Made by a program: the position numbers and the translations under genes. 20,996 bases of DNA from Microbacteriaceae bacterium (lineage in GTDB: Bacteria; Actinomycetota; Actinomycetes; Actinomycetales; Microbacteriaceae): contig JAAYAS010000007.1 in NCBI GenBank assembly GCA_012719255.1, positions 1-20,996 on the forward strand, written 5' to 3'. Of the stretch, positions 14,306-20,996 are shown in pieces (the stretch's first letter is position 1; each line of letters begins with the position of its first letter). The notes beneath the pieces were generated by a model that was not told where the DNA came from, searched no databases, and worked only from the letters and a program-made list of their open reading frames with translations.

Positions 14306-15858
14306 GCGGGCGCACCTCCCGCGCCTGGGCGGTCGCGCTCGAGGGGCTCGGCGGGCATCCGGTCGAGGTCGAGGCCCACGTCGCCTCGGGGCTCCCGCGG
14401 TTCGTGCTCATCGGGCTGCCCGACGCCTCGCTCGGCGAGGCCCGCGACCGCATCCGGGCCGCGCTGAACTCGACCGGGCAGCCGCTGCCGCTCGACCGGG
14501 TGACCGTCAACCTCTCGCCGGCGGCCATGCGAAAGCACGGATCCGGCTTCGATCTCGCGATCGCCGCGTCGATCCTCGCGGCCACCGGCGTCATCGACGC
14601 GGCCGGCCCCGCGCGCTGCGCCCACCTCGGCGAGCTCGCGCTCACCGGCGCGGTGCGGCCGGTCGCGGGGGTGCTCCCCGCGGTCGCTGCGGCGCGCGCC
14701 GCCGGCCTCGACACGGTGCTCGTGCCGGCGGCGAACGCCGCCGAGGCGGCGCTCGTCGAGGGGATGCGGGTGGTGCCGATCTCCTCGCTGCGGCAGCTCG
14801 CGCTCCACTACGGCGCCGACGCCGACCTGCTCGCCGACGAGCCCGACGACGCGCGCGTGCTCGAGCTCGGCGAGGCGCGCGCCGCGGCGCCGCACCGCGA
14901 GCTCGCCGACGCGGTCGGCATGGACTCCGCCGTGCGCGCGGCGGTCGTCGCCGCGGCCGGCCGGCACCACCTGCTGCTGCACGGCCCGCCCGGCAGCGGT
15001 AAGACGATGCTCGCCGAGCGGCTGCCGGGCATCCTGCCCGATCTCGACGTCGACACCGCGATCGAGGTCGCCGCGCTGCGCTCGCTGCGCGGCGAGCCGA
15101 TCGGCGCGCTCGACCGGCGGCCGCCGTTCGAGGCGCCGCACCACACCGCCTCGGCGGTCGCGCTCATCGGCGGCGGCTCGGGCGAGATCCGCCCCGGCGC
15201 GATCTCGCTCGCCGCGCACGGCGTGCTGCTGCTCGACGAGGCGCCGGAGTTCCCGCGCCGGGTGCTCGACGCGCTGCGGCAGCCGCTCGAATCGGGCTCG
15301 ATCACCGTGCACCGCGCCCGGCAGTCGGCGACCTTCCCGGCGAACGCGCAGCTCGTGCTCGGCGCGAACCCCTGCCCCTGCGGGTACGCCGGCGTCGTCG
15401 GCGCGGCCTGCACCTGCACGGCCCCGGTGCGCCGCGGCTACCTGCAGCGGCTCAGCGGACCGCTGCTCGACCGCATCGACCTGCAGGTGGGGGTGGAGCC
15501 GGTGACGCTCGCCGTCAGCCGCCTCATCGCCGACGGCGCGCAGGGCCCGACCTCGACCGCCGCGGCCGCCGCCGCGGTGATCGAGGCGCGCGAGCGGGCG
15601 CGGCGCCGGCTCGCCGGCACGCCGTGGATCACGAACTCGGAGGTCGACGGCGCCTGGTTGCGGCGCGGCGACCACCGGATCGCGCCCGGCGCGGCGACCG
15701 CGATCGACGGCGCGCTGCGCAACGGCACCCTCACGATGCGCGGCGCCACCCGCACGCTGCGCGTCGCCTGGACGCTCGCCGACCTCGACGGCGCCGACCG
15801 GCCCACCGCCGTCCACATCGGCGCCGCCCTCGTCTACCGCGACCGTCTCGTCGCCTGA
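14302..15858 (+). CDS. comM: ComM/YifB-type Mg-chelatase-like AAA+ ATPase
   Basis: 518-residue AAA+ protein. ComM is a branch-migrating helicase that promotes integration of donor DNA during natural transformation. The first 190 or so residues form the Lon-protease-like ChlI domain (LPRFVLIGLPDASLGEARDRI, then SGFDLAIAASIL and LGELALTGAVRPV). The AAA+ module has Walker A GPPGSGKT (228-235) and Walker B VLLLDE (308-313). The Cys-rich segment NPCPCGYAG...CTC (about 355-373) is the zinc-binding loop of the family, and a lid domain with TNSEVDGAWLR follows. The GTG start overlaps the yraN stop, and dprA follows after 30 nt. The length matches full-length family members. Confidence 0.95.
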   Translation: MSGRTSRAWAVALEGLGGHPVEVEAHVASGLPRFVLIGLPDASLGEARDRIRAALNSTGQPLPLDRVTVNLSPAAMRKHGSGFDLAIAASILAATGVIDAAGPARCAHLGELALTGAVRPVAGVLPAVAAARAAGLDTVLVPAANAAEAALVEGMRVVPISSLRQLALHYGADADLLADEPDDARVLELGEARAAAPHRELADAVGMDSAVRAAVVAAAGRHHLLLHGPPGSGKTMLAERLPGILPDLDVDTAIEVAALRSLRGEPIGALDRRPPFEAPHHTASAVALIGGGSGEIRPGAISLAAHGVLLLDEAPEFPRRVLDALRQPLESGSITVHRARQSATFPANAQLVLGANPCPCGYAGVVGAACTCTAPVRRGYLQRLSGPLLDRIDLQVGVEPVTLAVSRLIADGAQGPTSTAAAAAAVIEARERARRRLAGTPWITNSEVDGAWLRRGDHRIAPGAATAIDGALRNGTLTMRGATRTLRVAWTLADLDGADRPTAVHIGAALVYRDRLVA

Positions 15859-15888
15859 CCCGCCCGCATCCGACGACAGGAGCCGCCC

Positions 15889-17193
15889 ATGACCGAGCCG
15901 CACCCCTCCCCGTACCCGGCCGCCTCTCCGGCGGCGCTCGCGGCGCTCGACGCGCTCGGCCTCGACGCCGCCGCGCTCGAGGCGCTGCTCGCCGCCGTGC
16001 GCGCCGACGGCGACCGGGCCCCGCTCGACGAGCTGCTCGGCCGGCTCGTGTGGTCGAGCGTCTGCGAACCCGGCGACCGGCACGCCGGCGCGGTGATCGC
16101 CGAGCTCGGCGCCGCGAGCGCGCTCGCGCTCGTCGCCGGCCGTGAGGCCGCCGTCGCCGCCGCGCTCGCGGGCACCCCCGCCTGGGCGGACGAGTTCGCC
16201 GACGGCGCCGAGTGGCGCACCGCGCTCGAGCGCTGGCGGCCGCGCCTCGACCTCGCCCGGGCGCTCGCGAACGGCCGCAACGCGGCGCGCATCGGCGCCC
16301 GGTTCGTGATTCCCGGCGATGCCGAGTGGCCGACGCAGCTCGACGACCTCGGCCGCCGCGCCCCGGTCGCGCTCTGGGTGCGGGGCCGGCCCGGCGCGCT
16401 CGTCGACTGCGCCCGCGCGGTGTCGATCGTCGGCGCCCGCGCCTGCACCGACTACGGCGCGCGGGTCGCCGCCGAGCTCTCGTGCGGGGCGATCGACGCC
16501 GGCCTCGTGGTCGTCTCGGGCGGCGCCTACGGCATCGACGCCGCCGCGCACCGGGCGGCCGTCGCGAGCGACGGGCCGACGGTGGCGGTGTTCGCCGGCG
16601 GCGTCGACCGCTGGTACCCGACGAGCAACGCGCCGCTGTTCGAGCGGATGCTCGAGCGCGGCGCGATCGTCTCGGAGATGCCGGTCGGCCAGGCGCCGGG
16701 GCGCTGGCGGTTCATCCACCGCAACCGGCTCATCGCCGCGCTCGGCCAGGCGACGGTGCTCGTCGAGGCCGGCGCCCGCTCGGGCGCGCTGCACACGGCC
16801 CGGGATGCGCTCGAGCTCGGCCGCGGCGTCGGCGCGGTGCCCGGGCCGGTCACCTCGGCGGCGTCGACCGGCTGCCACGAGCTCGTGCGCGGCGGGCTCG
16901 CCGAGCTCGTCACGACGCCCGAGCAGCTCGTGCAGCTGCACCTCGAGCACTGCGGCGACGCCGGCTGGACCGACGGCCCCGAGGTGGCGGTGCCGCTGTT
17001 CGCGATGCACGCCGAGCGGCGCTCGCCGCACGCGCAGCGCGTGCACGACTCGCTCGGCGCGCGCGCCTGGCGCGGCGTCGACGAGCTCGCGCTGCGCGCC
17101 GGGATGACCGAGCTCGAGGTGCGCGGCGCGCTCGCCGAGCTCGAGGTCACCGGCGGGGCGGTCGAGGCGAGCGGGCGGTGGCGGCGGGCCTGA
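15889..17193 (+). CDS. dprA: DNA-processing protein DprA
   Basis: 434-residue DprA. It binds incoming single-stranded DNA and loads RecA in natural transformation; in non-competent species its role is less clear. The N-terminal SAM-like region is followed by the Rossmann core: SIVGARACTDYG (179-190), SGGAYGIDAAAHRAA (210-224), FAGGVDRWYPTSN (235-247), RNRLIAAL (278-285) and EAGARSGALHTA (293-304). A C-terminal winged-helix domain ends at SGRWRRA. AGGAG lies 6 nt before the ATG at 15889, and comM ends 30 nt upstream, so it is the last gene of the yraN-comM-dprA operon. No late competence uptake gene (comEA/EC) is in the window. Confidence 0.96.
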   Translation: MTEPHPSPYPAASPAALAALDALGLDAAALEALLAAVRADGDRAPLDELLGRLVWSSVCEPGDRHAGAVIAELGAASALALVAGREAAVAAALAGTPAWADEFADGAEWRTALERWRPRLDLARALANGRNAARIGARFVIPGDAEWPTQLDDLGRRAPVALWVRGRPGALVDCARAVSIVGARACTDYGARVAAELSCGAIDAGLVVVSGGAYGIDAAAHRAAVASDGPTVAVFAGGVDRWYPTSNAPLFERMLERGAIVSEMPVGQAPGRWRFIHRNRLIAALGQATVLVEAGARSGALHTARDALELGRGVGAVPGPVTSAASTGCHELVRGGLAELVTTPEQLVQLHLEHCGDAGWTDGPEVAVPLFAMHAERRSPHAQRVHDSLGARAWRGVDELALRAGMTELEVRGALAELEVTGGAVEASGRWRRA

Positions 17194-17256
17194 GCGCCCC
17201 GCGGCGGCACCCCGCGCGCGTCCCGTAGGAGTCCCGCCCGCATCCCGACGGCTCCG

Positions 17257-17262
17257 TACGAT
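17257..17262 (+). promoter_or_regulatory. -10 element of xerC, leaderless type
   Basis: TACGAT ends 6 nt before the ATG at 17269. Same hexamer and same close placement as in front of the ligase gene at 6212. No ribosome-binding site. Confidence 0.5.
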
Positions 17263-17268
17263 GGCGGC

Positions 17269-18174
17269 ATGAGCGAACTCGCGCGCGCCGTCGACGACTA
17301 CCTGCGCGCGCTCGACCTCGAGCGCGGCCGGTCGGCCAACACCGTGCGGGCGATCCGCGGCGACCTCGAGCGCTTCACCGCGCACGCCGCCGACGCCGGC
17401 GTCGAGCACCCCGACGCGCTCGACCTCGAGCTGTTCCGCGACTGGCTCTGGGCCGAGACCGAGTCGGGCCTCGCCGCGTCGTCGATCGCCCGCCGGGCGT
17501 CGAGCGCGCGCGGCTTCACCGCCTGGCTGCGCACGAGCGGCCGCGGCCCCGACGCCGCCCGCCGGCTGCGCTCGCCGAAGCACGAGCGCAGCCTGCCTCG
17601 GCTCGTCACCGCCGAGGGCATGGACGAGATCTTCGCGGCGCTGCGCGAGCGCGCCGCCGGCGGCGACCCGATCGAGCTGCGCGACCTCGCGATCATCGAG
17701 CTGCTCTACGCCACCGGCATCCGCGTGTCGGAGCTGTGCGGCCTCGACCTCGACCGCCTCGACCTCGAGCGGCGCGTCGTGCGGGTGATCGGCAAGGGCG
17801 ACGTCGAGCGGGTCGTGCCCTTCGGACGGCCGTGCGCGGATGCCCTGCTCGACTGGCTCGCGCGCGGACGCCGCGAGCTCGCGACGCCGGCCTCGGGCGA
17901 GGCGGTGTTCCTCGGCGCCCGCGGCGGTCGGCTCGGGCCGCGCGCCGTCTACGAGCTCTCGCGCCGCGAGCTCGGCCGGCGGCCCGGCTCCGGTCCCGCC
18001 GGCCCGCACGCCTTCCGCCACACCGCCGCGACGCACCTCCTCGACGGCGGCGCCGATCTGCGCGGCGTGCAGGAGCTGCTCGGCCACGCCGATCTCGGCA
18101 CGACGCAGATCTACACGCACGTGTCGGCCGAGCGGCTGCGCGAGACCTACCGGCGGGCGCACCCCCGCGCCTGA
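17269..18174 (+). CDS. xerC: Tyrosine recombinase XerC
   Basis: 301-residue site-specific recombinase that resolves chromosome dimers at dif with XerD. An N-terminal SAM-like core-binding domain (about 1-90) precedes the catalytic domain. All active-site residues are visible: R152 in GIRVSEL, K176 in GKGDVE, H247 and R250 in HAFRHTAATHLL, H273 in LLGHADLGTTQ and the nucleophile Y282 in IYTHV. The position directly after dprA is the usual one for XerC in Gram-positive bacteria, which supports XerC rather than XerD. It has its own leaderless-type promoter and is closed by a long hairpin shared with the convergent surface-protein gene. Confidence 0.95.
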   Translation: MSELARAVDDYLRALDLERGRSANTVRAIRGDLERFTAHAADAGVEHPDALDLELFRDWLWAETESGLAASSIARRASSARGFTAWLRTSGRGPDAARRLRSPKHERSLPRLVTAEGMDEIFAALRERAAGGDPIELRDLAIIELLYATGIRVSELCGLDLDRLDLERRVVRVIGKGDVERVVPFGRPCADALLDWLARGRRELATPASGEAVFLGARGGRLGPRAVYELSRRELGRRPGSGPAGPHAFRHTAATHLLDGGADLRGVQELLGHADLGTTQIYTHVSAERLRETYRRAHPRA

Positions 18175-18182
18175 GCGCGCCG

Positions 18183-18228
18183 CGCCGCCGGCCGCCGCCG
18201 CTCGGAGGAGCGACGGCGGCCGGCGGCG
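18183..18228. terminator. Long bidirectional hairpin terminator (xerC / surface protein)
   Basis: A stem of 21 pairs with one C-A mismatch (18183-18203 with 18208-18228) and a GGAG loop. It lies between the convergent stops of xerC and the LAxTG protein. It has no T-tract. Confidence 0.85.
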
Positions 18229-18248
18229 GTGCGACGGAAGCGGGGCGA

Positions 18249-19778
18249 CTACCAGCTCGTATCGGCGCGGTCGCGCTGATGCGTGCGGGCGAGGCTCCAG
18301 CCGCCGACGCCGATCAGGGCGATCGCGAGCCCGAGCGGCACGAGCAGCGAGACCGGGTCGAAGAGGGTGCCGGTGGCGGCGAGCTCGTCGGCGGCGGGCG
18401 GCGCGGTCGCCGGTGCCGGTGCCGCCGGCGGTTCGGATGCGGCCGGGACGGTGGTGGGCGGTGCGGACGCCGTCGGGGCGGGTTTCGCGGGCCGGGTCGG
18501 CTCGGGCTCCGGCGTCGCCTCCGGTTCCGGCTCGGGTTCGGGGTCCTGGGCGGGCGCGGGTGCCGGGTCGGGCCGCGGTTCGGGCTCGACGACCGGCTCG
18601 GGCTGCGGTTCGCGCTCGACGACCGGCTCCGGCTCAGACTCCGGCCTCGGATCCGGTTCGCGCGTCGGCTCGGGTTCCGGCTCGGGGCTCGGAGCCGGCT
18701 CGGGGTCCGGTGCGGGCTCCGGCACCGGGATGGGCGTCGGCTCCGGTCCGGGGGTCGGCTCGGGCCCGGTCTCGGTCTCGGGCTCGGGCTCGAGTGTCGG
18801 GGTCGGTGTCGGCTCGGGCTCCGGCACCGGTTCCGGCGCCGCGGTCGGGGTCGTGCCCGGCCGGTGCGCGAAGCCGCCCCGCACCGGGGCGTCGATCCGC
18901 AGCTCGACCGAGGGCAGCGTCGCCGGCTGCGGCTGGATCAGCAACTGCCGCCCGTCGGTGACGAGCACGCGCAGCTCCGACGGCCAGTAGCCCTCGGCCG
19001 GCAGGAGCGCGATCCGCGCCTCGATCGTCTCGGCGCCCGGGTCGACCGCCACGGGCAGATCCCGCGCGCCGCCCGCATCCGCGCGCAGCACCGCCGAGCC
19101 ATCGACGGCGCCGCCGCGCAGGTGCACCTCCGCGACGGTGCCGGCGGGCACGGCGTCGAGCCGCAGCCGCAGCGCCGAGGCGCGCACCTCGAAGGCGGCG
19201 CCGTACGACTCGGGCGCGTCGAGCACGCGCACCTCGGCGGCCTCGGCGCGCAGCCGCTCGAGCCGCGCCCGCACCGCCCCGCGCTGCTCGGAGGGGATCA
19301 GGCCGAGGTAGTGGGCGTCGTCGCGGCCCCGGCTCCGGTAGCCGTCGGGGTCGGCGAGCGACCACACGTGCATCGCGACGGCCGCCGCATCCCGCGGGTC
19401 GTCGCTCGATCCCATGCCGGTCATCGCCCGGTTGAGCCGGGCGCGGTCGAGCGGCGAGAGCGACGACACCTGCGCCGGCGGCGCCGCGCCGGGCGGCAGG
19501 GCGCGCGTCGGCGCATCGATCGGCGAGGGCTTCGACAGCTCGATGCAGTAGGCGTTCGCCCCCTCGAAGCGCAGCGCGCCGACGAACGAGTCGGCGCGGC
19601 CGTTCGGCGAGTAGCCCGGGCCGGCATCGGCGGCGGTGGCGGTGCCCGTGCCGCCGAGCAGCAGCAGCGGCACGGCGAGGGCGGTCGAGATCGCGGCGAG
19701 CAGGATGCCGTGCCAGCGCCGTCGGGGCCGGGGCGGCTCGGGCGGCGGCGTGCGCGGCGCGCGGTCGGTGGGGGTCAT
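18249..19778 (-). CDS. LAxTG-anchored surface protein with TQXA-like head and Pro/Glu stalk
   Basis: 509 residues. A Sec signal peptide comprises a basic stretch PRPRRRWHG and a hydrophobic core to about residue 45, ending near ATAADA. The globular head (about 50-305) has a single Cys (C78) in AYCIELSKPSP and a later block AAAVAMHVWSLAD. These resemble the YCID and xTQxAIW motifs of thioester (TQXA) surface proteins, but the Gln is missing, so a thioester is unlikely. A stalk of about 125 residues is almost only Pro, Glu, Thr and Ala (PEPEP-type). The end is a sorting signal: LAATG (466-470), a hydrophobic helix and an RTHQRDR tail, as in class E sortase substrates. AAGGA precedes the ATG at 19778. 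The gene follows the M23 gene after 87 nt. Confidence 0.85.
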   Translation of the reverse strand: MTPTDRAPRTPPPEPPRPRRRWHGILLAAISTALAVPLLLLGGTGTATAADAGPGYSPNGRADSFVGALRFEGANAYCIELSKPSPIDAPTRALPPGAAPPAQVSSLSPLDRARLNRAMTGMGSSDDPRDAAAVAMHVWSLADPDGYRSRGRDDAHYLGLIPSEQRGAVRARLERLRAEAAEVRVLDAPESYGAAFEVRASALRLRLDAVPAGTVAEVHLRGGAVDGSAVLRADAGGARDLPVAVDPGAETIEARIALLPAEGYWPSELRVLVTDGRQLLIQPQPATLPSVELRIDAPVRGGFAHRPGTTPTAAPEPVPEPEPTPTPTLEPEPETETGPEPTPGPEPTPIPVPEPAPDPEPAPSPEPEPEPTREPDPRPESEPEPVVEREPQPEPVVEPEPRPDPAPAPAQDPEPEPEPEATPEPEPTRPAKPAPTASAPPTTVPAASEPPAAPAPATAPPAADELAATGTLFDPVSLLVPLGLAIALIGVGGWSLARTHQRDRADTSW

Positions 19779-19865
19779 GGGGCGTCCTTTCATCGTTCGC
19801 GCCGGCCCCGGTCGGGGCGGGCGGGTGGTCGTGCGGCGGGGACGTCGGAGCGGGAGGGGCGGCGG

Positions 19866-20423
19866 TCAGCCGAGCGGCAGCAGCACGGCCTTCGGCACGG
19901 CGCCGAGCAGGGCGAGCGGGTCGAGGTAGGCGCCGTCGAGCCGGGCGCCGAGGTGGAGGCCGCCGGCCGGCGCGTGCACCGGCTCGGCGGCGATCGTGCC
20001 GATCGCCTCGCCGCGCGCGACCGCATCCCCGGCGCGCAGCGAGGTCTCGACCGGCTCGAAGCTCGACAGCAGACCGCCGGCGTGCGCGATCGACAGCACG
20101 GGCCGGTCGACGACCCAGCCGGCGAAGTGCACGACGCCGTCGTCGGGCGCGAGCACCTCGGCGCCGGGCGGCGCCGCGAGGTCGACGCCGCGGTGGCCGG
20201 CCGCGTAGGGATGGGCGAGGTCGAAGAGCCGGGTCACCTCGGGGCGGGGCCGCAGCGGCCAGTCCCAGCGGCCGGCCGCGGCATCGGCGGCGGACGGGGC
20301 GTCGGCGGTCGGGGAGGCGGCCGGGGGCGCGGCGAGGGCCGGCGCGGCGCCGATCGGCGCGGGGAGCAGGAGGAGCGCGAGCAGGACGAGGGCGGCGGGC
20401 AGGCGGCGGTCGGGGAGGCGCAT
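19866..20423 (-). CDS. Secreted M23/LytM-fold protein, probably lacking catalytic histidines
   Basis: 185 residues. The signal peptide is RRLPAALVLLALLLLPAPIGAAPALA. The LytM-type domain starts at WPLRPRPEVTRLFD. Zinc ligands are present: H77 and D81 in HRGVDLAAPPG and H157 in LHLGARLDG. The usual HxH reads GLH here, so the first (catalytic) His is absent. The T-x-Y-x-H position reads SSFEPV, without His. It may therefore bind rather than cut peptidoglycan, or activate another hydrolase. Similar rpsB-adjacent M23 proteins are widespread in Actinobacteria. The start ATG at 20423 precedes a clear signal peptide. The surface-protein gene follows 87 nt downstream on the same strand. Confidence 0.88.
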   Translation of the reverse strand: MRLPDRRLPAALVLLALLLLPAPIGAAPALAAPPAASPTADAPSAADAAAGRWDWPLRPRPEVTRLFDLAHPYAAGHRGVDLAAPPGAEVLAPDDGVVHFAGWVVDRPVLSIAHAGGLLSSFEPVETSLRAGDAVARGEAIGTIAAEPVHAPAGGLHLGARLDGAYLDPLALLGAVPKAVLLPLG

Positions 20424-20474
20424 GCCGACAGGGTCGCGGGATCGCGCGGCCGCCGCTCGCGCGCGGCCGGGAAA

Positions 20475-20497
20475 TGTGGATGGATGCGTTTCCACAT
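20475..20497 (-). promoter_or_regulatory. Conserved inverted-repeat motif, copy 2 (upstream of the M23 gene)
   Basis: Read on the minus strand: TGTGGAAA-N6-CATCCACAT, the same pattern as at 13822-13844. The inverted repeat here extends to ATGTGGA-N10-TCCACAT (20474-20497). It ends 51 nt upstream of the M23 start and lies about 90 nt upstream of the rpsB -10 box on the other strand. The rest of the 350-nt gap holds the rpsB promoter and leader. Confidence 0.6.
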
Positions 20498-20585
20498 CGC
20501 CCGCGGTGCGGCTCCGCGCGATCGGACCGGCCGCGGCGGCTCCCGGAGCGGGTCGCGGGCGCTTTCGCGGCGGGCGGCGAGCGCG

Positions 20586-20591
20586 TACACT
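20586..20591 (+). promoter_or_regulatory. -10 element of rpsB
   Basis: TACACT, with TTTCGC (20563-20568) 17 nt upstream as a poor -35. It would start RNA near 20598. Confidence 0.6.
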
Positions 20592-20597
20592 GGTCGA

Positions 20598-20773
20598 CGC
20601 AGTTCGCTTCGGCGAGCTGACTTCGCGTGCCCGAGAACGCCATCGTTCCACGGTCCTCGTCGCTCCGGCGTCGAGGCGGACGATCGGCCGGGCACCAGGA
20701 TCACCGGCACTGCGCCGGCGATGACAACCGCACTGCGCGCTCCGGCGCGCCCGAACCACAGGAGACTACGACC
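20598..20773 (+). promoter_or_regulatory. Long 5' leader of rpsB (candidate S2 autoregulatory region)
   Basis: About 175 nt of untranslated leader. Near its end are two hairpins: CCGGC-ACTGC-GCCGG (about 20704-20718) and GCGCGC-TCCG-GCGCGC (20735-20750). The second ends 9 nt before AGGAG (20760-20764). Long S2 leaders with repressor-binding structures are known in other bacteria; here it is inference from length and folding potential. Confidence 0.45.
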
Positions 20774-20996
20774 ATGGCAGTCGTCTCGATGCGTCAGCTT
20801 CTCGACGCCGGTGTCCACTTCGGCCACCAGACCCGCCGCTGGAACCCGAAGATGAAGCGCTTCATCTTCACCGAGCGCTCGGGCATCTACATCCTCGACC
20901 TCCAGCAGTCGCTCGCCTTCATCGACAAGGCCTACGACTTCGTCAAGGAGACCGTCGCGCACGGCGGCAGCGTGCTGTTCGTCGGCACGAAGAAGC
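20774..20996 (+). CDS. rpsB: 30S ribosomal protein S2 (5' part, runs off the window)
   Basis: The first 74 codons of S2, which binds the 30S body between head and platform. MRQLLDAGVHFGHQTRRWNPKM is the highly conserved N-terminal signature. It continues with FIFTERSGIYILDLQQS and a partial VLFVGTKK, all canonical. The ATG at 20774 has AGGAG 9 nt upstream. In actinobacteria tsf normally follows, beyond the right edge. Confidence 0.97.
   Translation, partial: MAVVSMRQLLDAGVHFGHQTRRWNPKMKRFIFTERSGIYILDLQQSLAFIDKAYDFVKETVAHGGSVLFVGTKK

Noticed and set aside
12415..18162. A 1915-codon open frame on the minus strand through xerC, dprA, comM and yraN
   Set aside because: It is a GC-driven open frame opposite well-identified plus-strand genes. 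Only its last 462 codons (the FAD monooxygenase from 13803) show family motifs.
18490..18840. Tandem GGCTCGGG-like repeats as a CRISPR or satellite array
   Set aside because: There is no spacer structure. The repeats are the coding DNA of the Pro/Glu stalk.
19779..19793. Alternative start of the surface protein at 19793
   Set aside because: The AAAGGA just after it is the ribosome-binding site for the ATG at 19778.
19805..19818. GCCCC-GGTC-GGGGC hairpin as terminator between the M23 and surface-protein genes
   Set aside because: The stem is only 5 bp and short GC dyads are frequent in this DNA. Insufficient to claim separate transcription units.
17736..20855. A 1039-codon plus-strand open frame over the surface protein and M23 genes
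   Set aside because: Composition is Arg/Gly/Ala low complexity and it lies antisense to genes with signal peptides and clear motifs.

Overview
The window is about 21 kb of very GC-rich DNA. Coding regions use almost only G/C third positions. The gene order is the conserved actinobacterial housekeeping block ffh, trmD/rimM/khpA/rpsP, rplS/lepB/rnhB/DUF2469, yraN/comM/dprA/xerC, M23 peptidase and rpsB. Together with many leaderless-looking starts and an LAxTG-type surface anchor this points to an actinobacterium, most likely Micrococcales (family Microbacteriaceae). The family assignment is inference from gene order and style. No rRNA, tRNA, CRISPR array, insertion sequence or prophage gene was recognised.

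Layout. 1-344: minus-strand remnant of a TDT/TehA-type transporter that seems to have lost about 110 internal residues. 391-1953: ffh. 1954-2287: convergent ffh/trmD intergenic region filled with degenerate copies of a palindrome centred on CCCGGG. 2288-5986: minus-strand operon rpsP, khpA, rimM, a Wzx/MurJ-like membrane protein, trmD (ribosomal protein S16, RNA-binding protein, 16S maturation factor, tRNA methyltransferase). A perfect 38-bp palindrome lies inside khpA. 6212-8019: YbdK-type carboxylate-amine ligase and a four-helix membrane protein. 8079-10602: rplS with a structured leader, terminator, lepB-rnhB (1-nt overlap) and a DUF2469 gene. 10627-13803: two minus-strand accessory metabolic genes, a thiamine-diphosphate enzyme and an FAD monooxygenase interrupted by a low-complexity insert carrying a REP-like element. 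13931-18174: DNA-processing genes yraN-comM-dprA (tight operon) and xerC. 18249-20423: minus-strand surface pair, a secreted M23-fold protein followed by an LAxTG-anchored Pro/Glu-stalk protein. 20586-20996: rpsB promoter, long leader and the first 74 codons.

The window is mainly core translation and secretion machinery (SRP, signal peptidase, S16, L19, S2, RimM, TrmD) plus DNA uptake/recombination genes, with small accessory insertions between them. The less ordinary signals are: the 38-bp palindrome in khpA; a shared 23-bp motif in two divergent promoter regions (upstream of yraN and of the M23 gene); the CCCGGG palindrome cluster; five start codons set 6-8 nt behind a TANNNT hexamer (leaderless signature); apparent active-site changes in TrmD, YraN and the M23 protein; and a Ca-binding-like loop inside the flippase-like protein of the rpsP operon. 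I found no strong evidence for a wholly new multi-gene system.
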